Below, one piece after another: positions 30,001 to 30,514 of a DNA stretch of 35,623 nt. The DNA is from Candidatus Omnitrophota bacterium (GTDB lineage Bacteria > Omnitrophota > Gorgyraeia > B26-G9). The position numbers were made by a program, and so were the translations under genes. Under the pieces are notes generated by a model that searched no databases, was not told the DNA's origin, and saw only the letters and a list, made by a program, of their open reading frames with translations. The stretch lies in assembly GCA_003645745.1 (NCBI GenBank), contig QNCH01000001.1:1-35623 (forward strand). The letters run 5' to 3'. How positions within the stretch are numbered: the stretch's first letter is position 1; every line of letters starts with the position of its first letter.

Positions 30001-30044
30001 TACAATTAATAGATGCGTTGCATACAGTAGGCGCGAGATTGTAA
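3..30044 (+). CDS. Giant multidomain surface/secreted protein, 5'-partial (at least 10,013 aa)
   Basis: The frame is open from the first complete codon at 3 to the TAA at 30042-30044 with no internal stop. There is no ribosome binding site or convincing start near the left edge, so the gene begins outside the window. Visible modules in order: duplicated N-terminal module (residues ~84-695 and 2059-2756), YD and dockerin-like repeats, HWTY repeats, YTFTT repeats, a carbohydrate-binding-like domain, two Gly/Ala-rich hydrophobic stretches (~4242-4550 and 6754-7133), a strand-rich region, a SecA-like ATPase (~7680-8640) and a helical tail with TPRs. Bacterial proteins of this size with a divergent SecA helicase are known from Candidatus Omnitrophota, where roles in prey attachment and cell-wall digestion have been proposed. 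Most of the length matches no family I can name. A role at the cell surface is inferred from domain content. Confidence 0.95.
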   Translation, partial: ANTVNIIDNGQQRQISKHEFLNNFSGYILAQGEISFGEKLTQEQTKDITGSFSSAALFKAITGRSRKSSATTLKDITVSSSSSDLVVTDTNHNGNLDTQDRVTISSSQGEVETISGSQAVERIQKQTGLEQSVFNLTELNNSTYNVNMVDITGTQTRITSVARQDVVRVETINYTQLSEVQNSSYTNYVSKGNFEQAEYFLKQNNLYQNENTTEYMSDGTNKVLESSQVLVSDSTTCVTRTESAGEDTVVSVEQIEDGKLSHKDVYAVAETIENNMCGVSGLSFELQKEDIVGIKSAMDYSYTDGEVDYEISQVNFKDGAAVNFQKISLKLDNSDYCHINEIGFIYNRDQNGAIVKNEAKDSEDSDGQQSEQTENEYVKNAQAVLENISKLEVNQTEEIYKGSEFVSGVYIKGFTFAEYDSVDFANNSLSYTDDDSIVWEATQITFNDLNFLSDSYVINPDFLVAKFSKKTENGVLIFVARNTSITDVTDITTAAYDLSDTSFNSIQYVNNNGDVFFADNVSFESQSLRGAYTLDMQKDSSGCFEHINVQNTDSDGVVRVTTNLVIDPNDLSKSSYDLSDTSKNSVQHRNENGDIYSADNVSFNSESLSGTYTLDLTKNGAGNFKHLSVYNIGDDGVVRFTSNISVEDEHNIRSVEYDLSDTSKNFIQYKGEDGERHTENVSFSGDNLSSAYTVVEVEEQTEVETEPERSAALEAITTYEYDDQGRVIEERRDGNVLYQNENGDIAAVTVYKDWVIKYEYDESGNKSSEVLNGTVVTYNIKPGISCTAEDIDALLSSDTANITELDYNQDGVLTAADMQAAINQQQYLIDRIDRYSSRRHRSSSRVRSASNELSSLLSQYDLNIDGTIDSADLAIFEKSAEFVEIISNITVSITEYQDLSTQYSYDSNGNVSSKVLSGKTYSIENVSDYEIGKYTIEEILNSNADKVDFNHDGKVTVSDVNLVSSAVEEANELMKRIQQYQGYIDNGSHYQVPLAQCERQFSALLAKYDLTGDGVIDLADFAFCQENVGLYKIFDIGGSIAVTEYKAFTTDYTYDSNGEIKSETLNGSVANYSYSIKNGTAHKYTVEEMLNLDTDKINYIIEKQKNYSSHRHIIELYVERYARYGVSAEELSQYDLTGDGVIDSADFAFYNRALELVAIRKDNSFSVTEYKDLVTEYNYDGQGNVISEIKNGKMMECSIFSGGKNTELTEYENYEVNYTYNEQAQVTSMSYSGKITTYQIKNKNVTFDNIEEICQQMGNSAGAIEKSVTEYDNYQITNINYNEDGEIISQAQDGKIIITTLSGVVTKTYTSEVADGQVVSQIIDKYADMEDKDLSGHFKEVYTYKRNDQGDMLEETVEQFASNIGDSELTLIEKQVKTYEYNSDGKITKQATDVYKLQVVEAEHWTYKPAGYMSKVDQKDELIPEIRDFVLTAQEIITYTYDSEGVLSGKTTDTYELLVMRDAHWTYLPPQNRSVCLKDEWVPAERELVLTKQEAAVYDNAGTMVENTINTYAAQKTGGHWVRSYDDSGKRKSIWIADKKVMVNTKQEVTTYEHNSSAGTIKESTDIYVLPSDEHKQELVLSGRVVNLRQYNSMGTLLSVTTDTYGTPEDKRDLRDWQRANPSEDLMHLKQDVVTYEYDNTGKLSKVTTDSAWYRDRQNTQTSIMYTYSGNTTAIVTTVKNYAGNVTSKEVTLTFSNGGSYTQGKAGTRWWSEIKSVAGDVISKGGAAGKGGSSNWIKKYDLQGNLRMSQSSSHFSGRDTGYHTTKETQEDGSVVTVNTLWESSWSNSSFSLQRWDVFGIRTANKNNSSSSSSSSNLRKTVTVQYADTTNSAGETIKGGKTVTEYRKGEFKSSEVFNGSGKKILACNTSGITYADALYEPKLTAFFNDNPDFSNRAVTGSFDTQSNLVVSLVLSEGALFNVISFAGAACTSKNIAGGDAVIGDVIGQIQTMDSGAVVAELGLNAGTAAAESLNETAYGWTTYRGTEDIYAQDLSRIATVTYTPMDKLKNLVTYKDNSIDQTYALEELPEEDAPIIEPAADADADSGANTFADWTGAGTNLTIIDNNNNGIMDDGDSVNISNGDSTANMTVSEAIGVIQQQTGVNLSEGIELSAAEINNQISSSGYGVNMININSNQTTITSANSQGTRIYTMEHSQLSDAQNSSYTNYLSAGNFQQAEWLLKANHLYTGGNVRENLSDGTNVELSRTNLLAYGDNLCVTRTEYAEMPAIVSVEAFKDEKLSHKDVYGVAESSAENTIYEVSGFEFGLSGEEIVGISSAADYSYTEGEDDYEISQVNFENGTAVNFQKINRRLSDSDYCLIEETGFIYHRDENGNIIKIETEETKATNSSGGQQENESIKNAQDVLSNISEVETESEGNIYEGVAMLSSEYISGFITAVYDSSNIEENTLRYTDENNITWEASNVTFADLNSLTNTYTIDADSLVALSKTEKNGGLLICSTTNTSITDVNDITTGAYSLSDTEQNAVMYVKDNGDTYTALNVTFNTESLTGGYDLDLSVDANDNLKYISVYNKGEDGITRSTINIVLNRGNDLSRASYSLADSAQNSLEYRDENGDIYTAENVSFAGRTLDSEYTLDLSADENGGLNYVSVYNTDENGVATGTTNISIEDEHNLKSASYSLTETANNFVQYTDDDGCKYSAENVSFSGETLDSEYTLDLSRNTDGGLNNISVYAVAQDGTIRGTANVVIEDEHNLSLASYDVSNAKHNYMQYIDESGVVWKVSNVEFSEGTLSGAYQLHDIAGFSDEELLGKTLPKIASEFSELVSSGPSQYAGLKESRFGAAGKYDISVDLNEGIATYVQDSDFIFAITLTEKEGAGEGVSFQAGDLISYRSVRIITEDRVMTDVITGGEFTLSAGTYTSMVDLLEGTETVFAEDENDSSYIFTTVDRTATFDDSQETVDFNAGDLIGGRYSIDLTEAKFITDPITQQQVSIAPGTYTVALDLLEGTETIITDQDKGFYYTFTTIDREIMIENATNLVNFNAGDFVAGRYEITLTEDIRLPDLNISGKGIGAVMPQGTYIVVVDMKSATQTFLAPNNEEFYYTFTTVGRRVKFEGIENDVIISVDAGGFIAGRFAVHIGKGVSYELFASRLRSSGDISAYGWSDEMSVEYGYAVEGDHIAESDVLGGTNTIIDEENDSFWTFTTVRRDLALPEPAEGWGRRDSRTRRIEKGALISFRYQARVEKDISLDYGEILAKGNYIVEKDCIARTETYTNKSDASYYTFYVGSKEDLSSSYDRLSNQGMKTSRGRARRNRQIEEVRKQLIYINGPGILIKSGKEKTISSEDNVGFNDFLTGQQKQVQEGKYFCEIDYLEKIETLSNKETGNIYSFALNSVEVGKGWEKGYILERGDFIGGRYTVNLEQDLPITDWKTNQQVNIGAGEYTAVVDLLEGTETLVDAENDFYYTFTTIDRSLADTEQRDGYNFSAGDFIQGRYSLTIGQETDASLSLEDGVDDISAQQELSVTDPVSSQQVNFAAGEYIAQVDLLKGIEILIDQQNTDDNFHYTFTTVRINLAPEGVAAANVQAGTLIEGRYEVILSSNINILDVETNQTTTLQAGESYIAALNLLAGQEVLTTNSGDNLEATSYTFIINNPAVSNAADNYIFDLKTGNVVAPRNVTYDAGGQITGYEYSEMYGALNHTISGITRENDIAEPETLSTFPQSQIIGNKVTGWQCISDDLISGEIETTQRTGITYDQELRIAGYTDRITSPATPELVTTNIVSDVMKWDAQGNPLEYTQVNRQQSLLAEEFERLGGGPQEVTISVTARGGGNHSMPYFGVFVNGEEVSRWQLGHDVSNVYTVTLTLSLGDSIEIRQIDIPKHGSTNLTKVEVTLGDTTFSTNMDDKRNSASWASDYRLATDQIMQGEDVSDGYYQLYPYKGRGAGSVDITGQIFLNSIETKVVSDTQLDSGGNLISWKETIVTNAAPNLTTESVYTRTSTGVIIKSHLFGTDPNGNLRGNKDIENEVTQSLINVYNSSSELQQQFPDALNPDNSSAKQELINWAQQTGYAENAELSAYAPAEQLTIDYYTTSKITFLDDNGSYKSELADGRGNIIVTKEIHNADGSITTTTLGGYDDENAPGSNKKHRDQSWDTNMVFNSTQFSTVTQSQFQYNGLGQKIAYEQKINGGDTQHIYGITYNQYGQMSGKVMKEGRSTTWTHDIKYNALDLKTFEIGNAGYKSSKFSSLTITETTYQYDQYGMVKHIDKDVTYHKEWVKKSFMSNPVVMIVAAIIIAIIAVFTAGAGLALLGVGGAAGASAIGAGMAAVSSMFTMSLTVGSLIATCGGAFIGSMGASLLAGNSFGDALTAGAIGAVGGLVGSALGPLMQGFGAGWAGNAGNIVSGFNQMGTIAQGLVKAGAWVGSKLGGAANLISSGIGKIGNFFSPAISGIKDFFAPLTSKFSEFGGKIAGAWGKVKNFVKTNIGDKVKNFYNHGTATVPATTTQKVVTSIADRAMYIGAVEGLDSVGVGNDGAMIIGGAIVGGIIGGSGAGTTFEQGFTSGAVQAGVSQLDLGGWENVVGVAASVAVDAKISGTKISKIPAAEIQKIAGSAVYTGMQKVGQALGIDPTLTSINSILLRSQCLDKPETALVSGVTNLAVTSAIQAITGKEWSELSNTERLLAAGVADIFSIAATEAYFASDSGNFKDNFENKLRSGLEAAYTFGAPDNLTTGNLSDYLGSVIDFGNDYMENGLADSLVNITTDTWINQAVDEIGGQYGLIAGIFGDVETGGDIDGSRYILQENEDGTKIRVWNNGSITYENSLGEEIGHRRSFNSNFDPAQLEGKVVYVEAWDSGKRDYYAYNQDTNKFILIGSTEQQKIPERPVYSFNSEYTEEFTEIINNGLTSIDVLNNGLMPITQYDYLSTYMPQMYEGNFSLLSSVPDQTAPAITAITYNPIAQIYQYQYTDGNTGLYNQNNHNFALANQNGQVLGNWTFNPAQGTSLYDYYINNNAVNQVTGQSPAFSGIDFNNGIVYSQDNDPNAAHNQAYLLSGQGEVAGEVYFTPNRTIVDTGYDTLTTNIGLYPGNSLMQNSAGTFDVYFDPTQGTIINAQDSNVGFNSVIPANANFFTGDAGINATTINLHGNTDIIDTGVEEISTSSGQGGSGGQAGTAYLQENNGSVWVHAGENASLTVNYNLQNQAVFNHGQKFMIDGNYPVTINNVNTHSGLVTGIEGGIQPSIDAIFETESLGFVQSVNYEGVIGLHSMSVPANDAVILDNSLLGTSLPELGIGVSGQQLKINNINADGRVVGLGIDSSLGVNAQSQIGFRDNYSEQTISLSSDLSPGQEVHIGLGLNGGYVLTKDLEIDPFAGGGRINAGSAVSDLTIGADGSVTSLEFSNMGVSVDLFKGESFGIGQNIYDYSQNDNYSSGTSTGAGNDVWVNKDLSNNFSLQNGRINISENKGVTFNSGDSVRFSGLSDQDVITIHNGDAIEFKGNTFGLHLTNALPYTEDINQQITLITNQGKTRTDLSATEVIGADGKVQAYYGFEGFSSQDAGDEVRLGEIAYQVTNVGGKYKLTTALETENLQQQYTYNNKEYSLGLEKGNILFTPDLMGRLVSAEEVNMGNGSKLKELSINPGAINKEGVITQAGINTATVYLSSADGLDIAEDLVINSDKMMSSAQTTNNFLEVSKDPENMTYLDRDNQIMHGIVHLQSDASGQVGVHYVYGQQFEISNADTVRDSVLINGVAAGNGEWMVLNNTAVLISETGQMWDLDVLNGQGQNASALVNIDTHMEQGEKANQYTIYGHTAKYEFTQENIGYTVLKNGQEFKVQEIDGEIGLGLDNLSVTNPEDNKVYLHTDYISNAELIKGGLNLYDIDNRLNTQIAFRGQDSAGPSNGVLNYVYTSGMDANKDFYIQQKTYQFSKDHKYTGFNLNTSTYFNDQSLQVRTENQTGAYSLRKIDANGRVTEYSFSTQKTQTDISKEINDLGIHGVSINDQDKFRVVSLGSEAVTWLQGKELGIKADGIFGANTQTSVSNYLNPELGRNTREHNLGVIGYYSGFLNSENTGLLLGGINTLQTQQAIEQSKDALTGNWVQGENGGKIYTGDIMLGGLSVENVTVEFNSDEKIEKIKLNEENSGKVYLMPGEKGNVGIDKQAYEFSAGAEGAQEKIYLGQMDEKFNVTLSADLAVKDFENDFIIMADYQGVQAELTLGANGLTLINGVYQANQKVYLHTIPDGGGSTSPTTNITNVNIRDYNSPDTYLISGIVEVRGGQELIFTEGASLSVWQEPGSTFTYNGQTWVQGSWDVGANGQLEARKDESYVQLFKEGGLDCRVSGIGRPDHGITWKEITGDTSIDSKVSLASVDPTSIFYGGTLGIESGSLVARNAPYLRVSTDEMGNKVMFAGHTDENGLRHDMRYSSSYSHPSETDSSIDPYFARMDAIHPEDAINFTVSNLAANNESAWRVFSAQVEISDASFAEFLADIDAGIASGAISENPTFNFSVESTDGKIASVTSTWELKNGREYVPVYEQEYDGNPIALGQTFDVIFNQGTDKEITRSYVVEEFGSELRFMSASRVTENKQAVILNQTREIDLAQGPVYELYNLQNNVFSLRGTKEVNGHTGVGFIGDNEEFLLLNGNKVSKTENTYFVNQGIGYSITDLGTGLDNAYISSGVGGAGGESKENKIRIFDRNGEVYIAKDCLFTIQNNQWMVTGSDSLENIGDTKIKVINANGDDQFLRGGVYARISEGKLNTYVSGGVVDYNDKWSRYGKNVLELPGRGIKAVFDETDGVWSALGKTVSIGLIGGAAVTASVFGAVEMGSLIPGAIKSVEGGFISKSALGLTGLESGSISYGLAVGAIKLAGSVAVGSAGMAGIEAVRGGSSEEIKEAAFEGAKMGAYYWGLSGALGLVSHASKLELSAEAGELFTGNVFQRAGQRLAAYVGRGQSTQKLANVLGKGATRATYAGRMAADTALGVAETSLGVGRISIPFHAGAKVVEALIETTPIEDHIWGVEKLAEFGQGNIEDAILQGFVFGAVLGLPPLRWATGAAAGLGRKMLSKPGEILYATPLGSTVGRAAAKLVNDPVLKAASMGGVFSAISSGSEIYQILNDDSRDLFSKESLEDIAISGAVGFGMGVAWSLGSSAAQGIGNLAKSSLLKRTANAGVKAVTSAKNTFSMLAREGYVENTFSGMLQTCGVDPYTAEILAELLPEKGGGASAKAFAYTNMGSVISYSEDSQGLGNKINLSSLNTEEDSRIEANLTRLEAKYNLEDGTLTNRLNSGSLTATGVMSTINESGSSGISVSEVCSEVGISVGMVQESLSLDAAQMENEFGISIEKGNAFEGTTLSELSILGGTPEHWENQVSLEEAKKLGIDISEFQSPGISDTDTIISIEAKLGKDSESAQKLRSRIGDISIAEYAKVKGVSLESLAEKSNCELKASLVSGDSAMSEFARAKGLSINAEFLAQYDLNLGSIQGRLEGKTIEDKLSETIDAELAEVKKDLKFNAEQLASLPAKGETRTKERLGLEQTKLISAKQQLETLRENIGQIETTNELSAISEKLGIETGQLLDKVGIKVSDLWKINGKDKEQFAKDENVKIAPKYALDQEQLMGEGENVNALIESLIAGNQAISLVVKDDAGNLVLEFNQASKIEVKAFDKKTGIIHIAVDSSGIKQEFDLTIDQDGGLLKVESGKISINSEVFELESAEDDDGNIIWKIKEDIGNKAQQKMARRMNTILDKFAQSRGYELSVRNDVNQLESVLKLAFDPETFWEIPAGTGKTKAIFTVAAAFTAEFTGRKIVNVLHNKPLLKDAVQDDFKGNGELGERGEFFQSLAVVSQADFADLVGQDNVDALIEDLIDQGYIDAELNILPAFRQTNEKDFSLVCQDKGYAMQSAQIYTVLETASKGITSLQFTQEDLKILEKGGDNAEKLIQRINDADVIYIESDAWGFLALEAQQANKFNWGEKKWVKQAHNAIFGDSKVIHDEVDTMFGKNRFQQGQDARILTDTEIDAILFVHKAMQGIVKQGMVESKQDFDNPVERVKAERGLLEFSVQHRDTFEDSTMSYEEYKSLADPYNYNVKGVAYNKKAKEALVEYINENGITTESGDKHEFEVKYDNGDIVLVNENGTNEKILTTVKASLSGRVKVLRQYEGGAMGYDDASGLMKPFANKNLAPDLQISDPYLAGHTEVVGKDLMSEELKTKGQQVEPLLRKMRLSGRALITTMARAMRMARKVGADISGFSGTIAPVSQLSSAFYGINTVLNNAENKGMRLFDSENKLERTDTESEALQSIDLENGKVHVCLTGLKGIDEQVITTEMLEMYQREGYTVIFKDQQTGWLVYRTDKLEAGELSGLVTAELQENTEFKEKKLTAEQVNQACALIVNKVNNDTEINLEVVSNLHNAKIKAELITEIETELKITSEQAQALVDTALNSANNLLVEQRDTNQIEGYLEKERTAEEKVMFFYNLSACRGTDVSFADRSIKGVMDKVEGEVDVHAFFDPLSVDFDVEQLLKRDRGLKLQNPANNGKWEFVFNETNSENSGFVFENQKDPEKNYTPVYNALTVHYVGKVSDDAQTVDQRTAKYILEQYVSPEQAQAVMAGLGNAQVEVSAFTQKLKDNGISEETIAKVTDFIKISYVFAQNGISEQKDMMYKGLSDIYDTLTGEFIDSLIETAHNPIEMKKIQEMQKDFYESFGSDTNIKLIESAPSAVDALQTKLNNIIDFFESRKNKGNDPVFSVLSKTNKQKIQAFIDARPKLNLTGKIDHRAVPIGMADSLAQAVDSTNKLIKVSDLPTIVSMSGKAHTTITAQSYESREDSMQNFTDSEKKEFKQGLEQRGLLDGNTLSASGVVAMNALETLEKADDKVKTELMKLAESRGKDLRNSIAMLLWFLLDEDLFSVNELSSATMDKLIHIIAVIQSFGKAVNRNALIGKIKNIQHTDDPLALPKAVLAELEKDIGQYKDLSKKITSEVSSIAQEDRLNTAKAIVLESSFDHATKVKIITNLEGIQNIDDPFALGKAVFGAIESKGSIGKLSLYEALSTQIAVLDLVANDLKDTKLKIAYLEQAIAKDQSNLNLSNGLKKLPLMLSLGLKANQLQGSGLKQILKKLKETLTMSGMPINTGLKEKLENLKQVYAKFELSIPELKEIADNSGIDQLKENPLSLGLLFNPELEQTQVTNAEKLSVVLEFLSEHSAELADEFGKLSLTNVTDFGSLSKDQQETILSYFAKAGHDLKPEEFSNLRSMQSMLGNVGGFGIASMLQGLMDKVSDDKFAGQASGAEAASLSVEAEEQKITLVNWFAGTDVSIGEYYVAAAESKIKEAQKPENTENKADLIRNAVGNFNKVIDNLESSAAERISACLGLASIYTDQNLGYLTPGNLTHIDGLLDGKTNNVNSLLKNKELSAKQKKQFLNQLAQTELRLSDAYLGLKTPMPINSVTYGIKALNNIKKLPEDAREDFDFDSAASTLAQRALKIEDKGSAIMFLKQISGFVPDHGTVHYCLGTVHLEQKNLTKAEQSFKQAIAKMPDTDKLRNNAYLSLAEIYLEQEEAEKAEQILVQGMENFVAPNVKLSAAKRNQAIDAYFVPAFNMAKDKLGNLNLCAEILQKRHSKSNIPLVSLSDRVKAAAYAAAVKIEQGKAFSADDFARAYGIKDVELINKFGGAVGNLRAAKGAYNADKYATAAINIIAELVGTINTPLEKAEVIDSQTVLSADPKFQSAVDTLLASFNDLALTEQEQVAANKSLESFRKGEVEQAFNILHTGLTVNSSKDYRMLVVGFAIVNKLESGAGLDKISNLVTNYAMNAEPKSKLLNFANRLISNKDSYSESNYLISVCSQTKALFEKDVELSSNVAGFTETNDMYKMQVGKDVSEQATVAQELAGLGIVLGQGKDSKYVTINDFLNDNGITEANSAIKITAGNITYFARTEGLGNTPELSMLIKVNKGKVETVEIYTAGVFSRQVQKQEDKDNYLSAMQSQPDLKRFVVAADGQVVQEQIRVDSQTQGTKQSMGFDSLRNQVLEAVSGTFRENNAGKINTLPVQLIDALHTVGARL
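252..2087 (+). repeat. Large internal module, copy 1 (residues ~84-695)
   Basis: It opens with a calcium-loop-like stretch, DTNHNGNLDTQD, followed by QNSSYTNY, GNFEQAE, LSHKDVY and DYEISQVNF. These recur in the same order in the copy at 6177-8270. It ends with three tandem units of 80-81 residues whose tyrosine codons lie at 1488, 1728 and 1971. Their pattern is YDLSDTS, a GD segment, NVSF, YTLDL, then a DG-V turn. The units look like all-beta repeats. Function is unknown; surface-protein stalk or adhesin repeats are a reasonable reading. Confidence 0.85.
2144..3590 (+). repeat. Composite YD-repeat plus dockerin-like calcium-loop units (residues ~715-1196)
   Basis: At least three units combine a YD-type strand motif (such as YEYDDQGRV, YSYDSNGNV and YTYDSNGEI) with EF-hand/dockerin type I loops. 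The loops visible are DYNQDGVLTAAD (from 2418), DLNIDGTIDSAD (from 2583), DFNHDGKVTVSD (near 2843), DLTGDGVIDLAD (near 3026) and DLTGDGVIDSAD (near 3405). The loop pattern D-x-N/T-x-DG-x-I/V-x-x-x-D is the calcium-binding signature. Dockerins normally carry two loops. Units one and two have both, while unit three keeps only the second. YD repeats are known from Rhs/teneurin shells. Calcium binding and cohesin-like docking are inferred, not shown. Confidence 0.7.
4134..4985 (+). repeat. Tandem imperfect repeats with HWTY motif (residues ~1378-1661)
   Basis: About five units of roughly 60 residues each begin with a YD-like strand (YEYNSDGKI, YTYDSEGVL, YDNAGTM, YEHNSSAGTI, YEYDNTGKL). They continue through T-D-TY, an HWTY or HWVR motif, a KDE/P-R segment and LT-QE. 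The first two units are the most alike. They appear to be a divergent branch of the YD repeats just upstream. No specific function can be assigned. Confidence 0.65.
5424..5447 (+). repeat. Poly-serine tract encoded by a TCTTCG-type microsatellite
   Basis: Eight consecutive serine codons (AGC TCA TCT TCG TCT TCG TCT TCT) contain a hexanucleotide TCTTCG repeat inside the giant gene. They lie in a Ser/Asn-rich linker between the HWTY repeats and the next globular stretch. Six-base units preserve the frame when they expand or contract, so linker length could vary without breaking the protein. Confidence 0.75.
6177..8270 (+). repeat. Large internal module, copy 2 (residues ~2059-2756)
   Basis: This copy repeats the order of copy 1: a calcium-loop-like DNNNNGIMDDGD, then QNSSYTNY, GNFQQAE, LSHKDVY and DYEISQVNF. 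It ends with four units of exactly 243 bases (81 residues), whose tyrosine codons lie at 7428, 7671, 7914 and 8157. The last unit is the most diverged. Compared with copy 1 it has one more C-terminal unit. It is preceded by an acidic linker (near 6070-6140) that looks like a hinge between large segments. Confidence 0.85.
8401..10845 (+). repeat. Array of about ten YTFTT repeats (residues ~2800-3615)
   Basis: Each unit follows the pattern NAGD-(F/L)-I-x-GRY, a strand, QQV, G-x-Y, VDLLEGTET, then YYTFTTIDR. The YTFTT-equivalent segments lie near 8471 (degenerate), 8704, 8940, 9186, 9480, 9723, 10040, 10271, 10572 and 10818. Unit length is therefore about 77-106 residues. Units near 9723 and 10040 are the most eroded, and 9760-9860 carries a basic, Arg-rich insertion. 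The composition suggests small beta-sandwich domains in a stalk. I recognise no named family. Confidence 0.8.
11337..11590 (+). other. Possible calcium-dependent xylan-binding-type carbohydrate module (residues ~3779-3863)
   Basis: The segment has the layout of the small beta-sandwich xylan-binding modules (CBM36/60-like): a strand with V-T-ARG, a short Gly-rich turn, a strand with VFVNGEEV, a W-x-L strand, then VYTVTLTLS-GD and a final strand ending in a Thr/Ser-rich edge. The ARG-G and VNG-V-x-W features are the best matches. This is recognition by pattern only. An unrelated jelly-roll fold is the main alternative. If correct, it would give the giant protein a polysaccharide contact site. 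Confidence 0.4.
12725..13650 (+). other. Hydrophobic Gly/Ala-rich membrane-active stretch 1 (residues ~4242-4550)
   Basis: Directly after a YD-type tail (YNQYGQMSG, YQYDQYGMV), the protein becomes strongly hydrophobic: VVMIVAAIIIAIIAVFTAG followed by many G-x-x-x-G and GGAAGA patterns. The same order (YD shell, then a glycine-zipper hydrophobic segment) is seen in Rhs-type proteins. One clear transmembrane helix starts near 12728, and several weaker hydrophobic helices follow to about 13,600. Insertion into a host or target membrane is inferred. Confidence 0.7.
14240..20230 (+). other. Strand-rich Asn/Gly/Thr region of about 2,000 residues (residues ~4747-6743)
   Basis: This stretch is low in cysteine and rich in N, G, T, Q and S. 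It has many short alternating hydrophobic strands separated by NG, DG and GQ turns, for example GQEVHIGLGLNGGYVL, NKVYLHTDY and QKVYLHTIP. The look is that of beta-solenoid or stacked beta-sandwich adhesins. A VYLHT/VYLMPG motif recurs near 17445, 18295 and 18565. No named family is recognised apart from the peptidoglycan-binding motif reported separately. Confidence 0.55.
17898..17993 (+). other. Peptidoglycan-binding-1-like motif (residues ~5966-5997)
   Basis: The segment AVTWLQGKELGIKADGIFG, followed by an N-T-x-x-SVSNYL helix, fits the PG_binding_1 consensus of a helix with V-x-x-LQ, then LG-x-x-xDG-x-FG-x-xT and a closing helix. This small domain binds cell-wall peptidoglycan in many hydrolases. 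Only one copy is seen, embedded in strand-rich sequence. It supports contact of the giant protein with a cell wall, its own or that of another cell. Confidence 0.6.
20262..21400 (+). other. Hydrophobic Gly/Ala-rich stretch 2 (residues ~6754-7133)
   Basis: A second long stretch rich in G, A, V, I and L begins VSIGLIGGAAVTASVFGAV. It continues with GLAVGAIKLAGSVAVGSAG, a basic patch near 20670-20780, and GFVFGAVLGLPPL and AISGAVGFGMGVAWSLG further on. Several segments are long and hydrophobic enough to cross a membrane. It separates the strand-rich, presumably external part from the helical SecA-like part, so it may anchor the protein at the membrane boundary. That topology is an inference. Confidence 0.65.
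23040..25920 (+). other. Divergent SecA-like DEAD ATPase domain (residues ~7680-8640)
   Basis: Four helicase signatures occur in the right order: Walker A PAGTGKT (7734-7740, codons 23202-23222), Walker B/motif II HDEVDTM (DEVD at 7945-7948), a GFSGT segment (8201-8205) matching the SecA GMTGT motif, and ACRGTD (RGTD at 8433-8436) matching the SecA AGRGTD motif. SecA is the ATPase that drives preproteins through SecYEG. Spacings between motifs are roughly one and a half to two times those of ordinary SecA. I see no clear Q-x-RGR-x-GRQGD motif VI and no zinc-binding tail. Catalytic Lys and Asp-Glu are kept, so ATP hydrolysis is plausible, while normal translocase function is doubtful. Confidence 0.75.
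26680..26985 (+). repeat. Helical duplication in the tail (residues ~8893-8995)
   Basis: Two segments about 72 residues apart share the pattern NIQHTDDPLALPKAV and GIQNIDDPFALGKAV, each followed by an acidic amphipathic helix. They lie in an all-helical stretch between the SecA-like part and the TPRs. They look like paired units of a helical solenoid. No function is recognised. Confidence 0.6.
28371..28590 (+). other. TPR motifs (residues ~9457-9530)
   Basis: Two tandem tetratricopeptide motifs are clear: a helix pair with YCLGTVHLEQKNLTKAEQSF then KQAIAKMPD, followed by AYLSLAEIYLEQEEAEKAEQ. The G/A, Y, L, A and P positions fit the 34-residue TPR consensus. Weaker helical repeats flank them from about 27,780 to 29,300. 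TPRs serve as protein-protein docking scaffolds, so the C-terminal tail may bind a partner. Confidence 0.75.
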
Positions 30045-30113
30045 GAAGAATGGCGGCAGCTATCGCAATTGGAGAAAAGTAAAAATGAAAATTAATAAAA
30101 ACAATAATCCTGT

Positions 30114-30136
30114 AGGGTATGGGCATGCCCATACCT
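30114..30136. terminator. Perfect 20-bp palindrome after the giant gene
   Basis: Bases 30116-30135 form an uninterrupted perfect palindrome (ggtatgggca and its complement), 72 bases after the giant gene's stop. It is GC-rich against an AT-rich background. It could be a terminator stem for the giant transcript, although no T-run follows on the plus strand, or a binding site for a dimeric protein. Confidence 0.4.
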
Positions 30137-30227
30137 CTAATAGAAATAAAATAACCATCTAATTTAATATATAAGGAGTTTTTTTAATTTGTTTAAATTT
30201 TTAAGGGGTTACAAAAAGGAGCTGTGT

Positions 30228-30410
30228 TATACTCAAATGTAATAGGTTTGCAATTTTATGACGTTCCCCTCACACTGCATCTTGAAACGTTTTTTTATCT
30301 CCAAACCTTAACGCAGCAAGCTGCGCCTGCGGTTTGTCTTAGGTCAGATCGTTCCAATCTACAGTACAGGGAAATGTCTAAATTTTACAAACCTATTACG
30401 TTTGAGTATA
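30228..30410. mobile_element. MITE-like inverted-repeat element, copy A (183 bp)
   Basis: The element begins tatactcaaatgtaatagg and ends with the complement-related cctattacgtttgagtata. The inverted similarity extends about 60 bases inward from each end (gcatcttgaaacg on the left, cgttccaatctac on the right). It encodes no transposase. Related copies lie at 35035-35194, 33912-33940 and 35588 onward. The TA-bounded ends suggest movement by an IS630/Tc1-mariner type transposase, which is an inference from the ends only. Confidence 0.8.
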
Positions 30411-30431
30411 GGTTGAATTTTGCCTATGTGG

Positions 30432-30456
30432 ATTCCCGCTAAAAGATTGCGGGAAT
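30432..30456. repeat. Short hairpin attcccgc / gcgggaat
   Basis: A perfect 8-bp stem (30432-30439 with 30449-30456) has a 9-base loop and is followed by gaca. This resembles the dispersed intergenic hairpins built on gcgggaatgaca seen in many bacterial genomes. It lies 21 bases past the end of element copy A. Confidence 0.55.
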
Positions 30457-30492
30457 GACACAAAATGGTGATGATAAAGCGGGTAGGATTGA

Positions 30493-30510
30493 TTATAGGA
30501 TATCCTATAA
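30493..30510. promoter_or_regulatory. Perfect 18-bp palindrome overlapping a TATAAT box
   Basis: The palindrome ttataggat/atcctataa is exact, and its right end overlaps TATAAT at 30506-30511. No good -35 box sits 16-18 bases upstream. It may be an operator on a weak promoter for the secreted-protein gene, whose start lies about 120 bases downstream. Promoter activity is uncertain. Confidence 0.35.
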
Positions 30511-30514
30511 TGTC

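Noticed and set aside
30085..30162. 25-codon frame starting MKINKNNNPV with GGAG nine bases upstream
   Set aside because: Short, no recognisable motif, and it spans the 20-bp palindrome. More likely chance in the giant gene's 3' untranslated region.
30224..30442. 72-codon plus-strand frame across element copy A
   Set aside because: It consists of the element's inverted repeats, has no start signals, and is not shared in frame by copy B.
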